This document shows, piece by piece, positions 1 to 5,471 of a DNA stretch of 6,282 bases; the stretch's first letter is position 1, and each line of letters begins with the position of its first letter. Source of the stretch: an uncultured Bacteroidota bacterium (GTDB lineage Bacteria; Bacteroidota; Bacteroidia; Bacteroidales; P3); contig CACXCY010000043.1 of assembly GCA_902766265.1 (NCBI GenBank), forward strand, positions 1 through 6,282, read 5' to 3'. The translations under genes and the position numbers were made by a program. The notes under the pieces are model-generated. The model saw nothing but the letters and a program-made list of their open reading frames with translations. It was not told the origin of the DNA and searched no databases.

Positions 1-80
1 GCGCCGTTCTTCAGCCGGATTGATTCATCACGGCTGTACGATATGGCCTTTTTGGCGTTCTGGCTAAATACAGCTTCCAT
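1..80 (-). CDS. clpC: ClpC-type ATP-dependent Clp protease ATP-binding subunit, N-terminal fragment
   Basis: Only the first 26 codons are inside the window; the gene continues past the left edge. The peptide begins MEAVFSQNAKKAISYSRDES and goes on IRLKNG. This fits the start of the Clp N-terminal repeat domain of ClpC, where family members read roughly FSxxxxxxIxYSxxEAxRLxNxYIGPEHLLLGL. ClpC is a cytoplasmic AAA+ unfoldase that feeds substrates to the ClpP protease and acts in protein quality control. The start is fixed at 80 because in-frame stops lie just upstream (TAA three bases before a TAT codon, then TGA). No Shine-Dalgarno sequence is visible, which is normal for Bacteroidota. It is transcribed away from the other genes, from a promoter near 137-165. 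ClpB is less likely because its N-terminus reads differently. Identification from 26 residues is good but not certain. Confidence 0.75.
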   Translation of the reverse strand, partial: MEAVFSQNAKKAISYSRDESIRLKNG

Positions 81-94
81 ATATTATCTTAATA

Positions 95-112
95 ATCAAT
101 AATATTATTGAT
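95..112. repeat. 18-bp perfect palindrome in the clpC leader
   Basis: ATCAATAATATTATTGAT is a perfect palindrome. It lies between the predicted clpC transcription start (about 130) and its start codon (80). As DNA it could be an operator for a dimeric regulator; as RNA it could form a weak, AT-only hairpin upstream of the start codon. The surroundings are very AT-rich, so part of the symmetry may be compositional. Confidence 0.4.
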
Positions 113-136
113 ATTATCGCAATTATATTACAAATT

Positions 137-165
137 CAAAAGTACGATAAAACAAAGCGTGTCAA
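137..165 (-). promoter_or_regulatory. Bacteroidota-type promoter for the clpC-like gene
   Basis: Read on the minus strand, TACTTTTG (144 down to 137) matches the Bacteroidota -7 consensus TAnnTTTG. A TTG (165 down to 163, within TTGAC) lies 18 nt upstream as the -33 element. The same 18-nt spacing occurs in the gyrA promoter of this window. Transcription would begin near 130 and give a leader of about 50 nt. A second TTGAC (175 down to 171) lies 10 bp further upstream on the same strand; it could be an operator half-site or chance. Confidence 0.55.
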
Positions 166-350
166 TCAAGGTCAACGTCCATTATTTCAACATGGTTTTG
201 TTGACATATATCAAAATATGTGCCAATCGGGAAGTTTGCCGAAAATATTTTTCCGAAAAGTATAAACGAAGAAAGCCCTATGGCAATTATATTGATTTAT
301 ACGTTATTACTAATAGAATAATTAAAATGCGAAAGTGTCGAAAAAAAACG

Positions 351-358
351 TATCTTTG
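351..358 (+). promoter_or_regulatory. Probable -7 element for the zinc-ribbon gene
   Basis: TATCTTTG matches TAnnTTTG exactly. No clear TTG is found 18-21 nt upstream, so the -33 half is missing or degenerate. Transcription would start near 365, leaving a leader of about 160 nt before the start codon at 523. The rest of the 81-350 stretch is very AT-rich. Apart from the clpC promoter and palindrome listed separately, I see only short inverted repeats there, for example GTCAAC at 171-176 with GTTGAC at 200-205. Confidence 0.45.
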
Positions 359-362
359 CATT

Positions 363-507
363 CGGTTTCACAAAGAAACCGTGAAGCGTTATTTATCTTA
401 TGGATAGATTTATGCGTTTAGAAGGGCTTATGCCTCAATCTCGATACTTAAGATTGTACGGCACCACGCTTCTTTTGTAGACAATACTCGTCGTGGTGCG
501 GATGAGT
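363..507 (+). ncRNA. Structured leader RNA (or independent small RNA) with alternative stems
   Basis: Directly after the -7 element, the sequence can form several perfect or near-perfect stems. A 5' hairpin has CGGTTTC (363-369) pairing with GAAACCG (375-381). An inner hairpin has CAATCT (436-441) with AGATTG (451-456). Stem A pairs GAAGCGT (383-389) with ACGCTTC (466-472). Stem B pairs GCACCACG (461-468) with CGTGGTGC (492-499). Stem C pairs ACTCGTC (486-492) with GATGAGT (501-507), with one G-U pair. A and C are compatible with each other, but each clashes with B. That is the layout of a switching leader, though it may also be a stand-alone RNA. No U-run follows stem C, so a transcription terminator is not evident. 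I do not recognise a known riboswitch class. Confidence 0.4.
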
Positions 508-522
508 AAAAATTAGATTAAT

Positions 523-885
523 ATGAGTACAGTTATTTGTCCTAACAAACTATGCGGAAAAGAAATTAGTGACCAATTTGCAAAATGTCCATTCTGTGGA
601 ACTTCCCTAGTCGAGGTAAAGGAGACGAACAAATCCAACGAACCACAAGTTAAAGAGCAGGCATCCAAATATGTAGAACGCAGCGGGTGGTATACTTATG
701 CAACAATAATGTTGGTGTTAAGCATCATAGGACTTATCGTTTTGGCTATTGTTAGTATACTTTCCTTTAATATTGTATTCTTCTTTATTGGTCTTGGTGA
801 ATTTATCTTGTTTTCTCTCTTTTGCGGAATTGTACAATTGCTTGCAGGAATCAAGCAGGGTATTGACAATTTTCAGAACAAATAA
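523..885 (+). CDS. Small zinc-ribbon membrane protein of unknown function
   Basis: The product has 120 residues. The N-terminus has four cysteines in a zinc-ribbon pattern: C6 and C11 (CPNKLC, CX4C), then C22 and C25 (CPFC, CX2C), ten residues apart and each pair followed by glycine. The common form of this family has CPxCG at the first knuckle, so the CX4C spacing is unusual. A charged linker (about 30-54, rich in K and E) follows, then two hydrophobic segments (about 58-82 and 84-108) that should span the inner membrane as a hairpin. The protein ends in a short polar tail. Such zinc-ribbon plus membrane proteins are widespread and mostly uncharacterised; the ribbon would face the cytoplasm if the usual orientation holds. 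The gene is visibly more AT-rich than gyrA. No Shine-Dalgarno is present upstream. It has its own promoter and a long structured leader, and no clear terminator follows. No specific function can be assigned. Confidence 0.8.
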   Translation: MSTVICPNKLCGKEISDQFAKCPFCGTSLVEVKETNKSNEPQVKEQASKYVERSGWYTYATIMLVLSIIGLIVLAIVSILSFNIVFFFIGLGEFILFSLFCGIVQLLAGIKQGIDNFQNK

Positions 886-894
886 TAGAATTGC

Positions 895-949
895 AAGTCT
901 GATGTAAGTCTGATGTAACTCTAACCTAAGTCTAACTTAAGTCTAACTT
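895..949. repeat. Five tandem 11-bp repeats
   Basis: Five contiguous 11-bp units start at 895, 906, 917, 928 and 939: AAGTCTGATGT twice, AACTCTAACCT, then AAGTCTAACTT twice. The array begins nine bases after the stop codon of the zinc-ribbon gene. The last two units are near-palindromes (AAGT-CTA-ACTT), so each could be a half-turn-symmetric binding site, and a period of 11 places every unit on nearly the same face of the helix. The array ends sharply on both sides. It may be a small variable-number repeat or a phased protein-binding array. Confidence 0.85.
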
Positions 950-1137
950 TGGATTCGGTCGTAAAAGAGGTAATTTTTGTAAAAAAAAAGTGCGTGCATT
1001 CGCATTTCACGTTTCACATTCTACATACTGTTTGATTGCCCACAAAAGGGGGGAAAGTTACAAACACATTCTGCGGTTGGGTGCTTTTCTGCAGGACGAA
1101 TCCTTTTGATAGTTTTCTAAAAAACACACCGTTGTAG

Positions 1138-1192
1138 ATAGCGCTATATGTGTGCGCGCACACGCGCGTTATATATTGTTGATAACATATAT
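1138..1192. promoter_or_regulatory. Palindrome cluster with Z-DNA-prone tract upstream of gyrA
   Basis: Three dyads lie in a row. ATAGCGCTAT (1138-1147) is a perfect 10-bp palindrome. GTGTGCGCGCACAC (1150-1163) is a perfect 14-bp palindrome. TGTT-GAT-AACA (1177-1187) extends to ATATA/TATAT arms (1171-1175 and 1188-1192) with one bulged T. From 1145 to 1169 every base alternates pyrimidine and purine for 25 nt, mainly GC and GT/CA steps, the classical composition for left-handed Z-DNA under negative supercoiling. An alternative hairpin CGCGC-ACAC-GCGCG (1155-1168) overlaps it. The cluster ends about 20 bp upstream of the gyrA -33 element. A regulatory role is inferred from position only. Confidence 0.5.
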
Positions 1193-1212
1193 AAAAAGAT
1201 GCGCATTTTCCC

Positions 1213-1241
1213 TTGCAGGTGGATTATTTTTCGTACCTTTG
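1213..1241 (+). promoter_or_regulatory. Bacteroidota-type promoter of gyrA
   Basis: TTG at 1213-1215 (-33) and TACCTTTG at 1234-1241 (-7, exact TAnnTTTG) are separated by 18 nt. The predicted transcription start is near 1248, giving a leader of about 58 nt that begins just before a stem-loop. This is the clearest promoter in the window. Confidence 0.7.
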
Positions 1242-1251
1242 CGTACAATTA

Positions 1252-1266
1252 ATGCTGCGACAGCAT
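1252..1266 (+). promoter_or_regulatory. Stem-loop at the 5' end of the gyrA leader
   Basis: ATGCTG (1252-1257) and CAGCAT (1261-1266) form a perfect 6-bp stem with a CGA loop, only a few nucleotides after the predicted transcription start. A 5'-terminal hairpin of this kind can protect an mRNA from end-dependent decay; that role is inference. The remaining leader up to the start codon is AT-rich and unstructured with no Shine-Dalgarno, typical for translation initiation in this phylum. Confidence 0.45.
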
Positions 1267-1305
1267 ATATCAAATGACTGAAAACTAAAAAGAATAATAT
1301 ATTTT

Positions 1306-3882
1306 ATGCAATCAGAAAACGAAAAAATCACTCGTGTTGACATCGAAACGGTGATGAAGACCGCGTATATCGACTATTCGATGTCTGTCATCGTGGCTCG
1401 CGCTTTGCCTGACGCCCGTGACGGATTGAAGCCCGTGCATCGCCGTATTCTGTTCTCGATGAATGAGGAAGGTAACTACTACAACACTCCCACCAAGAAG
1501 TCGGCCCGTATCGTTGGTGACGTTATGGGTAAATACCACCCTCACGGCGACTCATCAATCTATGGCGCTTTGGTGCGTATGGCCCAGCCGTGGGCGATGC
1601 GTTATCCGCTAATTGACGGCCAGGGTAACTTCGGTAATATCGACGGCGACAACGCAGCAGCCATGCGTTATACCGAGGCAAGAATGAAACAGATTGCCAA
1701 CGAGATGGTTGCCGACATCGACAAGGATACCGTCAATATGGTGCCGACCTACGACAACGATAATGTGGAGCCGACGGTGCTGCCTGCCAAGATACCCAAC
1801 CTGTTGATTAACGGCTCGAACGGTATCGCCGTGGGTATGGCCACCAATATGCCCACCCACAATCTGCGTGAGGTGATGAACGGCTGTATCGCCTATATCG
1901 ACGACCCCGACATCGATGTGGAAGGGTTGATGAAGCATGTGATAGCTCCCGACTTCCCGCTGGGCGGTATCATCTATGGCTACTCCGGCGTCCGCGAGGC
2001 CTATATGACCGGCCGCGGTTCCATCATCCTGCGTGCCGAAACCTCCATCGAGGAGGACAAGACCGGCCGTCCTATCATCATCGCCCATTCGATTCCTTAC
2101 GGCATCAACAAATCGGAGATGCACAAACACCAGGCGCAACTGGTGAAGGAGGGCAAGATAGACGGTATTGTCGACATACGCGACGAATCGGGCAAAGAGG
2201 GTGTCCGCATGGTATACTACCTTCGCCACGATGTGGTGCCCAACGTCATCCTCAACAAGTTGTTCCAGCTGTCGGAGCTGCAGAGCTCTTTTGCCGTGAA
2301 CAACATCGCGTTGGTGAAAGGCCGTCCGCAGCTGCTCAATCTCAAGGACCTGATCCGCGTCTTTATCGAACACCGTGAAGAGGTGGTCACCCGCCGCACA
2401 CGCTTCGATATGGCTGCCGCCGAAAAGCGCGCCCATATCCTGCAGGGATTCCTCAAAGCCATAGACATCATCGACGAGGTGATTGCCACCATCCGTGCAG
2501 CACAGACGGTGGATGCGGCCAAAAACGATTTGATGAACAAATTCGGATTCACCGAGCTGCAGGCAGCCGCCATCGTTGAGATGCGTCTGCGTCAACTCAC
2601 CGGATTGGAACGCCAGAAGCTGGAAGACGAATACAATGAGAAACTGGCCTTCATCGAGCGTTGCAAGGAGATTCTGGGCGACCACAATGTGTTGATGTCC
2701 GTGATTAAGGACGAACTCATCGCTGTGCGCGACAAATACGGCGACGACCGTCGCACTCGAATTGAATACAATGCCGCCAACTTCCGCATCGAAGACACGA
2801 TACCCGACGACAAGGTGGTCATCACCATCTCCCACATGGGTTATGTGAAACGTACGCTACTGAGCGAATACCGCGCCCAGGGCAGAGGTGGTATCGGCTC
2901 GAAAGGCAGCTCGGTGCGCAACGAGGATTTCGTGCAACACATATTCATGGCTACCAACCACAACTACCTGCTCTTCTTCACCGAGAAGGGCCGTTGCTAC
3001 TGGAAACGTGCCTTTGAGATACCCGAAGGTAGCAAGGACTCCAAAGGCCGCGCTATCCTGAACCTCATCAACATAGAGCCCGACGACAAGGTGAAGGCCT
3101 ACATCAACGTGACTAATCTGACGGAGAAGGAATACCTTGAGAACCACTATATCGTGCTCTGTACGAGGAACGGTATCATCAAGAAAACTTGTCTGGAGGC
3201 CTATTCGCGTCCCCGCGCCAACGGTATTATCGCCGTGGGCATCCGCGACAACGATGAGCTGATTGAGGCACGCCTGACCGACGGCACCAACCAGCTGCTC
3301 ATCGCCTCGCGCTACGGCAAGATGGTGCGCTGTCCCGAAGAGGAGTTCCGCGCCATGGGTCGTGGCGCTTCGGGCGTGAAAGGTATTACGCTGCAAGACG
3401 AGAAGGACTATGTCATAGGTATGCTGGCTGTCGCCAATCCAGACGACAACATCATGGTTGTGTCCGAGAACGGCTACGGCAAACGTTCGGAACTCGAAGA
3501 GTACCGTACCACTCACCGCGGCGGCAAGGGCGTGAAAACCATCAATGTAACCGAGAAAACCGGTCAGCTGGTGGCCATAGCCAATGTGACCGACAACGAT
3601 GACCTGATGATTATCAACAACTCGGGCATCACCATCCGCATGCATGTGGCTTCGCTACGCGTGTTGGGACGCAACACTCAGGGTGTCAAGCTTATCGAGC
3701 TTCGCAAGAAAGATTCCATAGCTTCCATTACCAAAGTGGATGCAGAGGAAGACGACGCCAAGAATCCCGAAGAGGTAGCGGAAGAGACGGCAAATGTTGA
3801 GACCGCCACCGAAGAAACGACTCCACAATCGCCGTCAGCCAACGAGAATGCTGACGAAAAAGATCAGGGGAGTGAAGAGTAG
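1306..3882 (+). CDS. gyrA: DNA gyrase subunit A
   Basis: The product is a complete 858-residue GyrA, the breakage-reunion subunit that with GyrB introduces negative supercoils into DNA. The catalytic tyrosine is Y122 in AAMRYTEARM, with R121 beside it, the same numbering as E. coli. The quinolone pocket has S83 (HPHGDSS, 78-84), but glycine stands at position 87 where E. coli has aspartate. The coiled-coil arm follows, with EMRLRQLTGLE at 425-435. The C-terminal DNA-wrapping domain starts near 505. Its GyrA box is QGRGGIG at 525-531, which departs from the usual QRRGGKG form at the second and sixth residues. Later blade motifs include GRGASGVKG and HRGGKGVKT (737-745). An acidic tail of about 48 residues (811-858) closes the protein. 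The presence of a GyrA box and the blade series argue against ParC. It has its own promoter, and the TPR gene downstream is probably co-transcribed. Codon use is markedly richer in GC than the flanking genes. Confidence 0.97.
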   Translation: MQSENEKITRVDIETVMKTAYIDYSMSVIVARALPDARDGLKPVHRRILFSMNEEGNYYNTPTKKSARIVGDVMGKYHPHGDSSIYGALVRMAQPWAMRYPLIDGQGNFGNIDGDNAAAMRYTEARMKQIANEMVADIDKDTVNMVPTYDNDNVEPTVLPAKIPNLLINGSNGIAVGMATNMPTHNLREVMNGCIAYIDDPDIDVEGLMKHVIAPDFPLGGIIYGYSGVREAYMTGRGSIILRAETSIEEDKTGRPIIIAHSIPYGINKSEMHKHQAQLVKEGKIDGIVDIRDESGKEGVRMVYYLRHDVVPNVILNKLFQLSELQSSFAVNNIALVKGRPQLLNLKDLIRVFIEHREEVVTRRTRFDMAAAEKRAHILQGFLKAIDIIDEVIATIRAAQTVDAAKNDLMNKFGFTELQAAAIVEMRLRQLTGLERQKLEDEYNEKLAFIERCKEILGDHNVLMSVIKDELIAVRDKYGDDRRTRIEYNAANFRIEDTIPDDKVVITISHMGYVKRTLLSEYRAQGRGGIGSKGSSVRNEDFVQHIFMATNHNYLLFFTEKGRCYWKRAFEIPEGSKDSKGRAILNLINIEPDDKVKAYINVTNLTEKEYLENHYIVLCTRNGIIKKTCLEAYSRPRANGIIAVGIRDNDELIEARLTDGTNQLLIASRYGKMVRCPEEEFRAMGRGASGVKGITLQDEKDYVIGMLAVANPDDNIMVVSENGYGKRSELEEYRTTHRGGKGVKTINVTEKTGQLVAIANVTDNDDLMIINNSGITIRMHVASLRVLGRNTQGVKLIELRKKDSIASITKVDAEEDDAKNPEEVAEETANVETATEETTPQSPSANENADEKDQGSEE

Positions 3883-3957
3883 GGGACGCGCAGCACCCTG
3901 CAATAATAAATATTGAAACAGTACTAATCAGTAAATAACCAAAAAACATATTAAACG

Positions 3958-5190
3958 ATGAAAAAAGTAACCTTAATTGTAGCACTTGTCTCTTTGGGAT
4001 TTGCCGCCGGCGCCCAGTCGCTCAACGTCAGTAGCGCGTATGAGGCACAGAACAGGGGATACCTTAAAAAGGCAAAAGGATACATAGATCAGGCCGCCGA
4101 GCACGAACAAACCAAAGCTGAAGCCCAAACGTGGTATTATCGTACCATGATTTATACAAAAATTGGTATAGATATCAATCAAAACAAAAAGTCGGCAAAA
4201 GAGTTGAAAGAGATTGCTCCCGACTGGTACCGTACGGCTTATAAATCGGCCCTTAACTGGAAACAGTTCGACACCAAAGGGGAATACACCAACAACATCA
4301 CACCGTTCTTCAACTACATCGCCAATGCCTACCTCGATCAGGCATATCCCGCTTTCAACGATGAAAGGAACTATACTAAAGTAATGGGGATCTGCGATAC
4401 CGCTATCCAGATTTTCAATATGGCTGGCGACAAGAAAAGTGCCCAAGCCGCCTATTATCTTGCCGGCATCAGCGCACTCAACCTCAAGGACAACGCTAAC
4501 GTAAAGAAGTATTTCAACACGCTGGTAAGCCAGAAAACCGACAGAAACCAAGTGTATGAAACTCTTTTCAATATCTACAGAACAGAGAAAGATACGGTTA
4601 GAGCCATGAAGACCGCTCGCTCGTTCGGCAAGAATTTCCCCGACAAATACGAGGCAGATATGCTGATGGCTCAAGGTTATCTGATGACTGGCAACATGGA
4701 TAAGAGCAAGGAGTCCATCATGGCTGCCATGAATAAGGTAGGCGACGACAAAGTCAAGAAAGCAACATTGCTCTGCCAGGTGGCCGCCATCTATGAATTG
4801 ACCAACGCTTTCAAAGAGGCAGAGGAGAAGTATCAGGAATCCCTGCAAATTGACCCCGACCAGTTTGGTGCCAATTTTAGCATGGGTAAGATGTTCTACA
4901 ACAGAGCTGTAGACAAACTTGATGCCGCCAATAATGTTGACCCGAACGACGAAACTGGTTTGTATGACAAACTCAACGCAGAATCCAAAGAACTGTTTGG
5001 TCAGTCGGTTCAGTACTTCAACAAAGCCATAGCTTATATCGACGCTTTGCCTGAAGCACAAAAAGCAACCAACAAAGCAAACTTGTTCAACTGCCTGAAT
5101 GCGCTAAAGACGGTTTATCTGCGCCTGGAAATGAACACCGAGTTCCAAGCCGTGAACGCCCGCCTCACAGCTCTGCAGTCAGAAAAATAA
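3958..5190 (+). CDS. Exported tetratricopeptide-repeat protein
   Basis: The product has 410 residues. The N-terminus MKKVTLIVALVSLGFAAGAQ is a typical Sec signal peptide, with likely cleavage after AGA (residue 19). There is no lipobox cysteine, so the protein should be soluble in the periplasm or loosely attached. The mature part is largely helical with TPR-like pairs; the clearest is about 270-303 (helix A around LLCQVAAIYELTNAF, helix B around EAEEKYQESLQIDPD). Others are likely at about 163-196, 233-262 and 375-405. TPR domains bind proteins or peptides; no enzyme motif is visible. The gene follows gyrA by 75 nt with no terminator or recognisable promoter between, so it is probably transcribed with gyrA, and it ends at the strong terminator at 5251-5286. 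From memory, a TPR gene behind gyrA also occurs in other Bacteroidales. The start is supported by the signal peptide. The specific function is unknown. Confidence 0.88.
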   Translation: MKKVTLIVALVSLGFAAGAQSLNVSSAYEAQNRGYLKKAKGYIDQAAEHEQTKAEAQTWYYRTMIYTKIGIDINQNKKSAKELKEIAPDWYRTAYKSALNWKQFDTKGEYTNNITPFFNYIANAYLDQAYPAFNDERNYTKVMGICDTAIQIFNMAGDKKSAQAAYYLAGISALNLKDNANVKKYFNTLVSQKTDRNQVYETLFNIYRTEKDTVRAMKTARSFGKNFPDKYEADMLMAQGYLMTGNMDKSKESIMAAMNKVGDDKVKKATLLCQVAAIYELTNAFKEAEEKYQESLQIDPDQFGANFSMGKMFYNRAVDKLDAANNVDPNDETGLYDKLNAESKELFGQSVQYFNKAIAYIDALPEAQKATNKANLFNCLNALKTVYLRLEMNTEFQAVNARLTALQSEK

Positions 5191-5206
5191 AACACCCAAT
5201 AAGGAG

Positions 5207-5227
5207 AATAAGCAATAAGCAACAAGC
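5207..5227. repeat. Three 7-bp direct repeats
   Basis: AATAAGC, AATAAGC and AACAAGC occur back to back, followed by a looser AAGAACA. They lie in the TPR gene's 3' untranslated region, before the terminator. Probably slippage-derived; no function is evident. Confidence 0.6.
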
Positions 5228-5250
5228 AAGAACAAACAATCGCAATGCTA

Positions 5251-5286
5251 AAAAGAAGAGGTTCCCAACAAGAACCTCTTTTTTTT
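5251..5286 (+). terminator. Rho-independent terminator of the gyrA-TPR transcript
   Basis: AAGAGGTTC (5256-5264) and GAACCTCTT (5272-5280) form a perfect 9-bp stem with a 7-nt loop, followed by a T-run through 5286. Further A-T and G-T pairs extend the stem. On the minus strand the A-rich left flank becomes a T-rich run, so it may also stop transcripts arriving from the convergent thioesterase gene. Confidence 0.9.
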
Positions 5287-5389
5287 CATGCTCTATTATT
5301 TAGTTAACATAATACAAAATGCAGTCCAACGGTACCAGTATGGCATTATTCTTATAATATTATCGCATGTGGAATTTTTGGGGGCATTT

Positions 5390-5470
5390 TATGAACATAT
5401 GTTCATAGGCCAACGAACATATGTTCATGACGGAAGGAACATATGTTCGTGGACGGATGAACATATGTTG
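5390..5470. repeat. Four phased GAACATATGTTC palindromes at 22-bp intervals (LexA-box-like array)
   Basis: Copies begin at 5393, 5415, 5437 and 5459. The first three are the full 12-bp palindrome; the fourth has GAACATATGTT then G. Copy 1 extends to an 18-bp perfect palindrome (5390-5407). Spacers are exactly 10 bp (ATAGGCCAAC, ATGACGGAAG, GTGGACGGAT) and only loosely related, so it is the core and the spacing that are kept. Two helical turns between centres put all sites on one face of the DNA. The core fits GAAC-N4-GTTC, the known LexA (DinR) box of Bacillus (CGAACRNRYGTTYG); copies 2 and 3 also carry one of the flanking C/G bases. The array ends one base before the thioesterase stop codon and lies between two convergent genes, so no promoter is obviously controlled. 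In RNA each copy could form only a short hairpin. Confidence 0.9.
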
Positions 5471-5471
5471 G

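Larger units (their letters stand above)
886..1305. other. 420-bp gyrA upstream intergenic region
   Basis: No gene is supported here. From left to right it contains the 11-bp tandem repeats (895-949), an A/T-rich stretch with an A9 run (981-989), an imperfect hairpin (988-994 with 1001-1007, one G-T pair) lacking a T-run, unremarkable sequence to about 1137, the palindrome and alternating purine/pyrimidine cluster (1138-1192), the gyrA promoter (1213-1241) and the leader stem-loop (1252-1266). No convincing intrinsic terminator for the preceding gene is seen, so some read-through into gyrA is possible. Confidence 0.6.

Noticed and set aside
108..407. 99-codon open frame on the plus strand
   Set aside because: It runs through AT-rich sequence over the clpC promoter and across the TATCTTTG element and 5' leader hairpin. 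Its composition is rich in K, Y, R and I, with no domain, signal peptide or ribosome site.
988..1007. Terminator for the zinc-ribbon gene
   Set aside because: The hairpin AAGTGCG/CGCATTT has a G-T pair and no T-run follows on the plus strand; on the minus strand the T-run exists but the stem is mismatched and there is no gene to terminate.
1177..1185. DnaA box (minus strand TTATCAACA)
   Set aside because: It is a single site with one mismatch to TTATCCACA, without companion boxes or an origin-like context; it is better explained as part of a small dyad.
1609..2835. Long minus-strand frame inside gyrA (also 2857-3645 and shorter ones)
   Set aside because: These frames are antisense to a clearly identified gene. 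Their H/V/D-rich translations reflect gyrA's GC-rich codon use and match no family.
3973..5061. 362-codon minus-strand frame opposite the TPR gene
   Set aside because: It is antisense to a gene with a signal peptide and TPR repeats. The translation has no recognisable domain.
5357..5367. 11-nt match ATATTATCGCA shared with 111-121
   Set aside because: A short AT-rich match between two unrelated intergenic places is plausibly chance.
5390..5470. CRISPR array
   Set aside because: The repeat is a 12-bp palindrome and the spacers are only 10 bp, far below CRISPR dimensions, and no cas genes are present.
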